Notes under the pieces: model-generated
Database searches by the model: none
Told to the model about the DNA's origin: nothing
What the model saw: the letters and a program-made list of their open reading frames with translations, nothing else
From: JBJXHB01 sp046160725
GTDB taxonomy: Bacteria; Pseudomonadota; Gammaproteobacteria; Burkholderiales; Burkholderiaceae_C
NCBI GenBank assembly: GCA_046160725.1
Contig: JBJXHB010000065.1
Span: 1 to 14,053 of the forward strand
Reading direction: 5' to 3'
DNA length: 14,053 nucleotides
Shown here: positions 7,059 through 13,727 of the stretch, one piece after another
Layout of the letters: each line of letters starts with the position of its first letter
Position numbering within the stretch: the stretch's first letter is position 1
Made by a program: the position numbers and the translations under genes

Positions 7059-7087
7059 GGGTTGACGCCGCGGCGACGCGGCGACCC
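7059..7087 (+). promoter_or_regulatory. Strong hairpin with GNRA loop between rpmF and plsX
   Basis: The arms CGCCGCG (7066-7072) and CGCGGCG (7077-7083) enclose the tetraloop GCGA, a GNRA type. Outer arms GGGT (7059-7062) and ACCC (7084-7087) extend the stem past a three-base TGA bulge. It lies 27 bases after the rpmF stop. No U tract follows, so it may act as a 3' end stabiliser, processing site or attenuator rather than an intrinsic terminator. Confidence 0.5.
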
Positions 7088-7149
7088 TGGTGGCAGCCCG
7101 GTTGCAGGCCGTACGCGGCCTGGGTCAAGATGCGCCCGTGCTGCACTCC

Positions 7150-8247
7150 ATGCCTCTGGCACCGCTGACGCGGGTGCGTCTGGCTGTCGACGCCATGGGC
7201 GGCGACCACGGCGCGTCGGTGACGATTCCGGCGGTGCGGCGCTTTCTACAAAGCCATCCGGATGCCGAGGTGCTGCTGGTCGGGCTTCCGGACGCGCTGG
7301 GCGCCGCCTCAGGCATCGACCGGTGCCGCATCGTTTCAGCGACCGAAGTGGTGGCCATGGACGACCCGGTCGATGTCGCCCTGCGGCGCAAGAAGGACTC
7401 CTCCATGCGGGTGGCCATCACCCAACTGAAGGCTGATGAAGCCACGGCCGCAGCAGCGGATGCCTGCGTGTCGGCGGGCAACACCGGCGCGCTGATGGCG
7501 ATCGCCCGCTATGTCCTCAAGACGCTGCCAGGGATTGATCGGCCGGCCATCGCCGCCGCTTTGCCTAACGTCACTGGCGGCATGACCACGATGCTGGACC
7601 TGGGCGCCAACGTCGACTGCAGTGCCGAGCACCTGTTGCAGTTTGCGGTGTTGGGCAGTGCCTTGGTCAGCGCGACGCAGGGTCGTGAGCAGCCAACGGT
7701 CGGCCTGCTGAACATCGGCGAGGAACTGATCAAAGGCAGCGAGACGATCAAGCGCGCGGGTGAGTTGCTGCGCCAGGCGGCTGCCGCCGGTCAGATCCAG
7801 TTTCTGGGCAACGTCGAGGGCAACGACATCTTCAAGGGCACGGCCGACATCGTCGTGTGCGATGGTTTTGTCGGCAACGTGGCGCTGAAGGCCTCGGAGG
7901 GTCTGGCCAGCATGATGTCCCAGATGATCCGTCAGGAGTTCAGTCGCTCGCTTCCGACCAGGTTGGCGGCGCTGCTGGCGATGCCCGTACTCAACCGCTT
8001 CAAGGCCCGCGTGGACCACCGGCGCTACGGCGGCGGCGCCCTGCTGGGCCTGCGGGGCGTGGTCTTCAAGGCCCATGGTTCGTCCGATGCGTTCGCCTTC
8101 GAGAATGCGATGGTGCGCGCCTATGATGCGGCCCGCAATCGACTGTTGGACCGGCTTCGCGATCGCGTCACCAGCGCTTTGGCGGCAACGGGCGCGGTGG
8201 CCGACGCCAAGACGAATGACGGCCTTGCCGCCAACCCCGCCGCCTGA
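7150..8247 (+). CDS. plsX: Phosphate acyltransferase PlsX
   Basis: This enzyme, peripherally membrane-associated in the family, converts acyl-ACP and phosphate to acyl-phosphate, the acyl donor for PlsY in phosphatidic acid synthesis. From the chosen ATG it has 365 residues. Signatures include VRLAVDAMGGDHG (9-21), ACVSAGNTGALMA (103-115), MLDLGANVDC (147-156), LLNIGEELIKGSE (197-209) and CDGFVGNVALKASEG (238-252), followed by a GGGALLGLRGVV stretch. The start is uncertain: GTG codons at 7090 and 7138 are in frame, but family members begin only a few residues before the AVD-MGGDHG motif, which favours 7150. None of the starts has a clear ribosome binding site. It begins the lipid section of the run and lies 12 bases before fabH. 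Confidence 0.95.
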   Translation: MPLAPLTRVRLAVDAMGGDHGASVTIPAVRRFLQSHPDAEVLLVGLPDALGAASGIDRCRIVSATEVVAMDDPVDVALRRKKDSSMRVAITQLKADEATAAAADACVSAGNTGALMAIARYVLKTLPGIDRPAIAAALPNVTGGMTTMLDLGANVDCSAEHLLQFAVLGSALVSATQGREQPTVGLLNIGEELIKGSETIKRAGELLRQAAAAGQIQFLGNVEGNDIFKGTADIVVCDGFVGNVALKASEGLASMMSQMIRQEFSRSLPTRLAALLAMPVLNRFKARVDHRRYGGGALLGLRGVVFKAHGSSDAFAFENAMVRAYDAARNRLLDRLRDRVTSALAATGAVADAKTNDGLAANPAA

Positions 8248-8259
8248 CCTCGCCCCGCC

Positions 8260-9240
8260 ATGAACGCCCGCTTCGCCCGCATCACTGGCACCGGCAGCTG
8301 TCTGCCGCCCCGGCGCGTGACCAATGCGGACCTTGCAGCCCAGCTGGCGGGCAACGGCATTGAGACATCGGACACCTGGATCGTCGAGCGCACCGGCATC
8401 CGTGCGCGACACTTCGTGGAGGATGGCGTCAATGCCAGCGACTTGGCCGTCACGGCGGCGCAACAAGCCCTGCTGGCGGCTGGATGTGTGGCCGGTGATG
8501 TCGACCTGATCATCGTTGCGACGTCGACGCCGGACATGGTGTTCCCCAGCACCGCCTGCATTGTCCAGCGCAAGCTCGGTGTGGCCGGCTGTGCGGCATT
8601 CGATGTCCAGGCGGTCTGCTCGGGGTTCGTCTATGCGCTGACCGTTGCAGACGCCATGATCCGCACCGGCAGCGCGCGCTGCGCACTGGTGATCGGCACC
8701 GAAGTCTTCTCGCGGCTTCTGGATTTCAGCGACCGCGGCACCTGCGTGCTGTTTGGCGACGGTGCCGGCGCGGTGTTGCTGCAGGCCAGCGAGACACCGG
8801 GCATCTTGGCGACCGAGCTGCATGCCGACGGCCGTCATGTTGACATCCTGTGCGTGCCCGGTACGGTCAGCGGCGGCCAGGTGCTCGGCCAGCCCCTGCT
8901 GCGGATGGACGGGCAGGCGGTGTTCAAGCTGGCTGTCAACGTACTGGAAAGTGCGGCTCGTGCGGTACTGGCCAAGGCCGGTCGAACAGAGTCCGATATC
9001 GACTGGTTGATTCCGCATCAGGCCAACATCCGCATCATGCAGGGTACGGCCCGCAAGTTGCGTCTTCCCGCGGACAAGCTGATCGTCACCGTGGACCAGC
9101 ACGGCAATACGTCCGCGGCATCGATTCCGCTGGCCCTGGACGCGGCGGTCCGCGACGGTCGCATCCGCCCCGGTCAGACGCTGATGCTGGAAGGTGTCGG
9201 CGGTGGCTTCACCTGGGGTGCGGTCCTGCTGGACCTCTAG
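8260..9240 (+). CDS. fabH: Beta-ketoacyl-ACP synthase III
   Basis: This 326-residue condensing enzyme starts type II fatty-acid synthesis by joining acetyl-CoA to malonyl-ACP. The thiolase-fold catalytic triad is visible: Cys120 in VCSGF, His253 in IPHQAN and Asn283 in HGNTSAASIP. WIVERTGIRARH (40-51), FGDGAGAVLL (165-174) and the C-terminal EGVGGGFTWG (311-320) are standard FabH blocks. Length matches the family (about 317-330). It lies between plsX and fabD with short gaps (12 and 38 bases), consistent with one transcript. There is no obvious Shine-Dalgarno sequence; the start is supported by the conserved N-terminal RITGTGSCLPP. Confidence 0.97.
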   Translation: MNARFARITGTGSCLPPRRVTNADLAAQLAGNGIETSDTWIVERTGIRARHFVEDGVNASDLAVTAAQQALLAAGCVAGDVDLIIVATSTPDMVFPSTACIVQRKLGVAGCAAFDVQAVCSGFVYALTVADAMIRTGSARCALVIGTEVFSRLLDFSDRGTCVLFGDGAGAVLLQASETPGILATELHADGRHVDILCVPGTVSGGQVLGQPLLRMDGQAVFKLAVNVLESAARAVLAKAGRTESDIDWLIPHQANIRIMQGTARKLRLPADKLIVTVDQHGNTSAASIPLALDAAVRDGRIRPGQTLMLEGVGGGFTWGAVLLDL

Positions 9241-9278
9241 CCTGCGTCCGATCCCATGTATCTTGCGGATTCCCTGAC

Positions 9279-10217
9279 ATGATCGATTTCGCATTCGTGT
9301 TCCCCGGCCAGGGCTCTCAGTCGGTGGGCATGCTGGACGCCTTTGGTGATCACCCCGCCGTCGTTGCAACAATTGCAGAGGCCTCGCAGGCCTTGGGCGA
9401 GGATGTCGGGCGGCTGATCCGGGAGGGCCCGAAGGAGCAGCTCGATCTCACAGCCAACACCCAACCGGTGATGTTGACCGCGGACATCGCCTGCTGGCGC
9501 GCCTGGCTCGCAGAGGGCGGCGCGCGGCCGGCTGCAGTGGCCGGGCACTCGCTGGGCGAGTATGCGGCGTTGGTCGCCGCGGGCGCACTGAGCCTGGCCG
9601 ACGCCGTGCCGCTGGTGCGCCTGCGCGCACTGGCGATGCAGGACGCGGTGCCGGTGGGCAGCGGCGCCATGGCGGCCATCCTGGGTCTGGATGCGCAGCA
9701 GGTGCGCGACGGCTGCGCCACGGCGGCGGCCGAGACCGGCGAGGTGGTCGAGGCCGTGAACTTCAACGACCCGAAGCAGACCGTCATCGCCGGCAGCAAG
9801 GCCGGCGTCGAGGCCGCCTGTACGGTGCTCAAGGGCCTGGGTGCCAAGCGCGCCCTGCCGCTGCCGGTGTCGGCACCGTTCCACTGCAGTCTGATGCGCC
9901 CGGCCGCCGAGCGGCTGCGCGAGCGCCTGGCTGCGGTGCCGTTGGCGACACCGTCCATCCGGGTGGTCAACAACATCGACGTGCAGTCCCCCAGTGATCC
10001 GGCCGCCATCCGTGACGCCTTGTATCGCCAGGCTTTCGGCCCGGTGCGTTGGGTCGAGGTGGTGCAGTCGTTGCGCGGCAGCGGCATCCGACACTTCATC
10101 GAGTGCGGGCCGGGTAAGGCGCTGTCGGGCATGGTCAAGCGCATCGATGCCGACGCCCTGACAGGGTCGGTGGCGGACCCTGCGTCGCTGGCCTTGACCA
10201 AGGAGATGCTGTCATGA
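9279..10217 (+). CDS. fabD: Malonyl-CoA:ACP transacylase
   Basis: This 312-residue cytoplasmic enzyme moves malonyl from CoA to ACP, supplying the extender unit to FabH and FabF. The N-terminus FAFVFPGQGSQSVGM carries the oxyanion-hole glutamine (Q11). The nucleophile Ser91 sits in GHSLGEYAAL (89-98), the malonate-binding Arg is R116 in RLRA, and the catalytic His202 is in SAPFHCSLM. ECGPGKALSGMVKRI (275-289) closes the domain. The open frame extends far upstream into fabH, but the conserved N-terminus fixes the ATG at 9279. Its stop overlaps the fabG start by four bases (ATGA), implying coupled translation. Confidence 0.97.
   Translation: MIDFAFVFPGQGSQSVGMLDAFGDHPAVVATIAEASQALGEDVGRLIREGPKEQLDLTANTQPVMLTADIACWRAWLAEGGARPAAVAGHSLGEYAALVAAGALSLADAVPLVRLRALAMQDAVPVGSGAMAAILGLDAQQVRDGCATAAAETGEVVEAVNFNDPKQTVIAGSKAGVEAACTVLKGLGAKRALPLPVSAPFHCSLMRPAAERLRERLAAVPLATPSIRVVNNIDVQSPSDPAAIRDALYRQAFGPVRWVEVVQSLRGSGIRHFIECGPGKALSGMVKRIDADALTGSVADPASLALTKEMLS
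10200..10205 (+). promoter_or_regulatory. fabG ribosome binding site within fabD
   Basis: AAGGAG lies eight bases before the fabG ATG, inside the last codons of fabD. It fixes the fabG start at the four-base overlap and contrasts with the poor sites of plsX, fabH and fabF. Confidence 0.7.
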
Positions 10218-10963
10218 GCGAGACCGTCCAAACCGCCCGCCGCGTCGCGCTGGTCACGGGTGCCTCACGCGGTATCGGGCGGGCCATCGCGGCCGAGTTG
10301 GCAGCGCAGGGCTGCATCGTCATCGGCACTGCGACCACGGCGGCTGGTGCGCAGGCGATCGCGTCGACACTGACACCACATGGCGGCGAGGGTATCGCCC
10401 TGGATGTCAACGACGCAGCGGCGTCCGCTGCCGCTGTCGACGGCATCCTGGCGCGACATGGCGCCCTGCACGTGCTCGTCAACAATGCGGGCATCACGCG
10501 CGACACATTGGCGATGCGGATGAAGGATGACGACTGGGATGCAGTTCTGGACACCAACCTCAAGTCGGCGTTCCGGCTGTCACGGCTGGCGATGCGGCCG
10601 ATGATGAAGCAGCGCCATGGCCGCATCGTCAACATCACATCGGTGGTCGGCGCCAGCGGCAATGCCGGGCAGGCCAACTATGCGGCGGCCAAAGCGGGGC
10701 TGGCTGGCATGACACGCGCGCTGGCGCGCGAACTCGGCAGCCGTGCCATCACCGTCAATTGCGTGGCGCCAGGGTTCATCGCCACCGACATGACCGATGC
10801 CCTGCCCGCCGCTCAGAAGGACGCCTTGCTCGCGCAGATCCCGCTGCAGCGATTGGGCGCGTCCGAGGAAGTCGCGCACGCCGTCGCCTTTCTGGCCAGC
10901 GAGCGTGCCGGCTACATCACGGGCATTGAGATGCACGTCAACGGCGGCATGTACATGTGTTGA
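10214..10963 (+). CDS. fabG: 3-oxoacyl-ACP reductase
   Basis: This 249-residue short-chain dehydrogenase/reductase reduces 3-oxoacyl-ACP with NADPH in each elongation cycle. It has the cofactor motif TGASRGIG (15-22), NNAG (90-93) and the catalytic tetrad Asn115, Ser143, Tyr156 and Lys160 in the NITS...ANYAAAKAG context. NCVAPGFIATDMT (182-194) and the C-terminal HVNGGMYM are typical FabG. A strong AAGGAG site eight bases upstream supports the start. It overlaps fabD by four bases and is followed by a 102-base gap before acpP, the largest inside the fab section. That gap appears to hold the acpP promoter. Confidence 0.97.
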   Translation: MSETVQTARRVALVTGASRGIGRAIAAELAAQGCIVIGTATTAAGAQAIASTLTPHGGEGIALDVNDAAASAAAVDGILARHGALHVLVNNAGITRDTLAMRMKDDDWDAVLDTNLKSAFRLSRLAMRPMMKQRHGRIVNITSVVGASGNAGQANYAAAKAGLAGMTRALARELGSRAITVNCVAPGFIATDMTDALPAAQKDALLAQIPLQRLGASEEVAHAVAFLASERAGYITGIEMHVNGGMYMC

Positions 10964-10966
10964 TCC

Positions 10967-10990
10967 GCGGTGCCTAGGCGGCCTGACCGC
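10967..10990 (+). terminator. Weak hairpin after fabG
   Basis: The outer arms GCGGT (10967-10971) and ACCGC (10986-10990) enclose inner GCC/GGC arms around TAGGC, with a three-base bulge. It starts four bases after the fabG stop. No T run follows, so at most it would slow or trim transcripts before the acpP promoter. Confidence 0.25.
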
Positions 10991-11006
10991 ACCTGGGTAC
11001 ACGGGC

Positions 11007-11033
11007 TTTCCCTCACCCCCCTGGCCGTAGAAT
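11007..11033 (+). promoter_or_regulatory. Candidate acpP promoter
   Basis: TAGAAT (11028-11033, 5 of 6 to consensus) lies 33 bases before the acpP ATG. A poor -35 (TTTCCC, 11007-11012) is 15 bases upstream. The -10 sits in the loop of a small dyad, GGCCG (11023-11027) and CGGCC (11036-11040). A separate promoter is expected because ACP is needed in far greater amounts than the fab enzymes. Confidence 0.45.
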
Positions 11034-11056
11034 TGCGGCCGTTTGCGTTTACTCCC

Positions 11057-11063
11057 GGAGGAG
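11057..11063 (+). promoter_or_regulatory. Strong ribosome binding site of acpP
   Basis: GGAGGAG ends two bases before the ATG, and its upstream GGAG half gives near-standard spacing. It is the best Shine-Dalgarno sequence I see in the window, fits high ACP expression, and rejects an in-frame start 32 codons earlier. Confidence 0.75.
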
Positions 11064-11065
11064 TC

Positions 11066-11305
11066 ATGAGCGACATAGAAGCACGCGTCAAGAAGATCAT
11101 CGCCGAGCAACTCGGCGTCCCTGAGGCCGACGTCACCAACGAGAAGGCCTTCGTCGCCGATCTGGGCGCGGATTCGCTGGATACGGTTGAACTGGTGATG
11201 GCCCTGGAGGACGAGTTCAGCATCGAGATTCCCGACGAGGAAGCCGAGAAGATCACGACCGTACAGCTGGCCATCGACTACGCCAGCAAGCACCAGAAGG
11301 GCTGA
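11066..11305 (+). CDS. acpP: Acyl carrier protein
   Basis: This 79-residue acidic protein carries growing acyl chains on a 4'-phosphopantetheine arm. The attachment serine is Ser37 in GADSLDTVELVMALEDEF (34-51), the universal ACP motif. The sequence begins MSDIEARVKKIIAEQLGV and ends with a helix before HQKG, as in other betaproteobacterial AcpP. It is the partner of every fab enzyme here and of PlsX. It has its own candidate promoter and a strong ribosome binding site, and fabF follows after 20 bases. Confidence 0.98.
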   Translation: MSDIEARVKKIIAEQLGVPEADVTNEKAFVADLGADSLDTVELVMALEDEFSIEIPDEEAEKITTVQLAIDYASKHQKG

Positions 11306-11325
11306 GGCCCGGCGGCCGCACGCGC

Positions 11326-12570
11326 ATGACACGCCGCAGAGTCGTTGTCACCGGCCTGGGGCTGATCAGCCCGGTCGGCAACACGGTGGCCGAGGGTTGG
11401 GCCAACCTGATTGCCGGGCGCGGTGGTATCGGCCCGGTGACGCGCTTTGATGCGTCTGCGCTGTCCTGCCGGTTTGCCGGAGAGGTGCGCGGCTTCAACG
11501 TCGAGGACTACATCCCCGGCAAGGAAGCGCGCCACATGGACACCTTCATCCACTTCGGCATGGCGGCGTCCCTGCAGGCAGTCCAGGATGCGGGCCTGCC
11601 AACCGGCGATGCGCTGACCGAGGCGCAGGCCGAGCGTGTAGGTTGCATCGTCGGCTCCGGCATCGGCGGCCTGCCGATGATCGAAGGCACCCACGAGGAC
11701 TACCGGACGCGCGGCCCAAGGCGCATCTCGCCGTTCTTCGTGCCGGCCTCGATCATCAACATGATCTCGGGCCATGTCTCGATCCGTTGCGGCTTCAAGG
11801 GCCCCAACCTCGCCATCGTCACCGCTTGCACGACCGGCCTGCACTGCATTGGCGAGGCCGGCCGGCTGATCGAGTATGGTGATGCGGATGTGATGGTGGC
11901 CGGCGGCGCCGAGGCGACGGTCAGCCCGTTGGGTATCGGTGGGTTTGCGGCGGCGCGGGCGCTGTCCACGCGCAACGATGACCCGGCCACGGCGTCCCGC
12001 CCCTGGGACAAGGATCGAGACGGTTTCGTGCTGGGCGAGGGCGGCGGCGCCCTGGTGCTGGAGGAGTACGAGCATGCGCGGGCCCGCGGCGCGCGGATCT
12101 ATGCGGAGCTGGCCGGCTTCGGCATGGGTGCGGATGCGTTCCACATGACGGCTCCCAATGTCGATGGCCCCAAGCGGTCGATGATGGCGGCGTTGCGCAA
12201 TGCCGGCATGAACGCCTCGGATGTGCAGTACGTCAATGCCCACGGCACCTCGACGCCGCTGGGCGACGTGAACGAGACCAACGCGATCAAGCTGGCCTTT
12301 GGTGCCCATGCGCATGACCTGGTGGTCAGTTCCACCAAGTCGATGACCGGTCACCTGCTCGGCGGTGCGGGCGGCATCGAGTCGGTGTTCACAGTGCTGG
12401 CCCTGCATCATCAAGTGGCGCCGCCCACCATCAACATCTTCAACCAGGACCCGGAGTGCGATCTTGACTACTGTGCCAACGAGGCGCGGGCCATGCGCAT
12501 TGACGCGGCGGTCAAGAACAACTTCGGCTTTGGCGGAACCAACGGCACATTGGTGTTCCGCCGCATCTAG
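11326..12570 (+). CDS. fabF: Beta-ketoacyl-ACP synthase II
   Basis: This 414-residue elongating condensing enzyme extends acyl-ACP with malonyl-ACP. The Cys-His-His triad is complete: Cys168 in VTACTTGLHCIG, His306 in NAHGTSTPLGD and His343 in STKSMTGHLLG, with Lys338 beside it. RRVVVTGLGLISPVGN (4-19), FVLGEGGGALVLE (234-246) and the C-terminal NNFGFGGTNG (398-407) are standard. Length matches FabF (about 412). Position directly after acpP is the usual arrangement. No clear ribosome binding site precedes the ATG, so translation may depend on coupling to acpP 20 bases upstream. Confidence 0.97.
   Translation: MTRRRVVVTGLGLISPVGNTVAEGWANLIAGRGGIGPVTRFDASALSCRFAGEVRGFNVEDYIPGKEARHMDTFIHFGMAASLQAVQDAGLPTGDALTEAQAERVGCIVGSGIGGLPMIEGTHEDYRTRGPRRISPFFVPASIINMISGHVSIRCGFKGPNLAIVTACTTGLHCIGEAGRLIEYGDADVMVAGGAEATVSPLGIGGFAAARALSTRNDDPATASRPWDKDRDGFVLGEGGGALVLEEYEHARARGARIYAELAGFGMGADAFHMTAPNVDGPKRSMMAALRNAGMNASDVQYVNAHGTSTPLGDVNETNAIKLAFGAHAHDLVVSSTKSMTGHLLGGAGGIESVFTVLALHHQVAPPTINIFNQDPECDLDYCANEARAMRIDAAVKNNFGFGGTNGTLVFRRI
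12532..12562 (+). promoter_or_regulatory. Hairpin at the 3' end of fabF
   Basis: Perfect 8-base arms GGCGGAAC (12532-12539) and GTTCCGCC (12555-12562) extend inward by CAA/TTG past a two-base bulge, closing a seven-base loop. It ends five bases before the fabF stop and lacks a T run. It overlaps codons of the conserved GFGGTNG motif, which may explain part of it. It could shape the fabF mRNA end or limit readthrough toward rpoE. Confidence 0.4.
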
Positions 12571-12588
12571 GTCTGCCCTGCGCCGGCC

Positions 12589-13077
12589 ATGCGTCCGGCT
12601 CCCCCTCTGGATGTTCCACTGCCCGATGGCAGGCGCGAGCGAGCGGTCTTTGCTGCGCTGACAAGCCTGGCGGCGGCCGCGGTGGCCGCTTGGGGCCTGG
12701 GCTGGGTTTGGGCCGCCATGGCGACGGCGGATCCGCCGGCTGTTTCGATTGCGGCCTGGGCCGTAGTGGTCGGCACGACAACGGGCCTTTGGGCAGGCCG
12801 ACAGCCGTTGCCGCCACCCCGTCGTCTGCGACATGAGTCGGCGCGTTGGTGGCTGACCGAGGAGCCCTCGGGCGAGGGCATGCCCACGGGGCAGGTGGAG
12901 TTGATGATCGATCTGGACCGTTGGATGCTGCTGCGACTGCGCACGCCTCAGGTGCCGGCCCGCTGGTTCGCTGCGGATGCCACGTCTGCCGGCGAGCAGT
13001 GGCTGGCGCTGCGCGCCGTCCTGCATCTGGACAGCCGACGCGAGCAAGACCAGGACCCGCTGGAGCCGGGGCCATGA
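12589..13077 (+). CDS. Small membrane protein of unknown function, overlapped with rpoE
   Basis: I do not recognise this 162-residue protein with confidence. It has two likely transmembrane helices, at about 19-43 (AVFAALTSLAAAAVAAWGLG) and 50-69. A proline/arginine turn (PLPPPRRLR, 73-81) follows, then a tryptophan-rich soluble C-terminal half with LMIDLDRWMLLRL (105-117), ARWFAAD and EQWLALRAVLHL. That plan (two helices, then a small W/L-rich beta domain) resembles YgfX/CptA-like proteins, but this is only an architectural impression. It starts 18 bases after fabF, and its stop overlaps the rpoE ATG by four bases, so its translation is probably coupled to the sigma factor. A role in envelope stress signalling is inference from position. 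Composition matches its neighbours. Confidence 0.75.
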   Translation: MRPAPPLDVPLPDGRRERAVFAALTSLAAAAVAAWGLGWVWAAMATADPPAVSIAAWAVVVGTTTGLWAGRQPLPPPRRLRHESARWWLTEEPSGEGMPTGQVELMIDLDRWMLLRLRTPQVPARWFAADATSAGEQWLALRAVLHLDSRREQDQDPLEPGP

Positions 13078-13679
13078 CCGTGGATGCAGCCGACATCGCC
13101 TTGGTCCAGCGCGCGCAGACCGGAGATACAAAGGCCTTCGAGATGCTGGTTGTCAAGTACCAGCGACGTGTCGAGCGCCTGATTGGCCGCATGGTGCGCG
13201 ACACCCACCTGGTCCAGGACCTGGCGCAGGAGACCTTTATCAAGGCCTATCGTGCGCTGCCCAATTTTCGCGGCGAAAGCGCCTTCTACACCTGGCTGTA
13301 CCGCATTGCCGTCAACACCGCCAAGAAAGCGCTGCTGGAGTTGAAGCGCGACCCCGTCATGCTGGAGTCGGCGCTGCATGGTGACGAAGATGATGAAACT
13401 TACCGGCCTGAACGCGAACCAATCGACTCCGCGACCCCGGATGCCTTGCTGGCCAGCAAGCAAATCGCGGCGACGGTGAACAAGGCGATCGACGCCCTGT
13501 CCGAGGATCTTCGGCAGGCCGTGGTGCTGCGCGAAATTGAGGGGCTGAGCTATGAGGAGATTGCGGAAGTCATGGGTTGCCCCATCGGGACGGTGCGCTC
13601 GCGCATCTTCCGGGCGCGCGAGGCGATCGCGCAGCGCCTGCGGCCACTGCTGGATACTCAGCGCGGCGAGCGGTGGTGA
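13074..13679 (+). CDS. rpoE: Extracytoplasmic-function sigma factor RpoE (AlgU)
   Basis: This 201-residue group 4 sigma factor directs RNA polymerase to envelope-stress promoters. Sigma region 2 spans about 20-90 (AFEMLVVKYQRRVERLIGRM, then DLAQETFIKAYRALPNFRGE and AFYTWLYRIAVNTAKK, the -10 recognition and melting parts). Region 4 spans about 135-190, with LREIEGLSYEEIAEVMGCPIGTVRSRIFRAR forming the -35-binding helix-turn-helix. An acidic linker (GDEDDETYRPERE) lies between them. This wording is typical of RpoE/AlgU rather than other ECF groups, and the anti-sigma gene follows. The true start is the ATG overlapping the preceding stop; the frame is open further upstream but inside that gene. 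I found no convincing RpoE-type autoregulatory promoter in the window. Confidence 0.95.
   Translation: MTVDAADIALVQRAQTGDTKAFEMLVVKYQRRVERLIGRMVRDTHLVQDLAQETFIKAYRALPNFRGESAFYTWLYRIAVNTAKKALLELKRDPVMLESALHGDEDDETYRPEREPIDSATPDALLASKQIAATVNKAIDALSEDLRQAVVLREIEGLSYEEIAEVMGCPIGTVRSRIFRAREAIAQRLRPLLDTQRGERW
13445..13460. repeat. 16-bp perfect palindrome inside rpoE
   Basis: Arms CTTGCTGG and CCAGCAAG meet without a spacer in the codons for ALLASK, in the variable linker between sigma regions 2 and 4. Its CTGGCCAGC core occurs several times in the window through ordinary Leu-Ala-Ser codons, so it is probably coincidental. Confidence 0.3.
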
Positions 13680-13727
13680 CGGTGTGGGCGGCGCTGGCCG
13701 GGCCGGGCCTGGCAGCAGGAGTGGACG

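Noticed and set aside
8850..9278. A 143-codon upstream extension of fabD
   Set aside because: It lies inside fabH in another frame; FabD proteins begin at the conserved FAFVFPGQGSQ segment.
7336..9372. A 678-codon open frame on the minus strand opposite plsX and fabH
   Set aside because: It lies wholly antisense to two well-recognised genes, is rich in Arg, Gln and His with no recognisable domain, and reflects GC-rich codon bias that removes stops from the opposite strand.
12536..12570. A possible RpoE-dependent promoter (GGAACC and a downstream element) at the end of fabF
   Set aside because: The GGAACC comes from codons of the conserved GFGGTNG motif, and no matching -10 element is found at the right spacing.
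11278..13131. A 617-codon open frame on the minus strand opposite fabF and the small membrane protein
   Set aside because: Same reason: it mirrors conserved coding sequence, has no domain, and crosses several gene boundaries.
13445..13460. Shared CTGGCCAGC core of the rpoE and rseA palindromes as a dispersed regulatory repeat
   Set aside because: The same core appears near 2941, 7906 and 10890 in unrelated genes through common Leu-Ala-Ser codons, so a dedicated repeat family is not supported.
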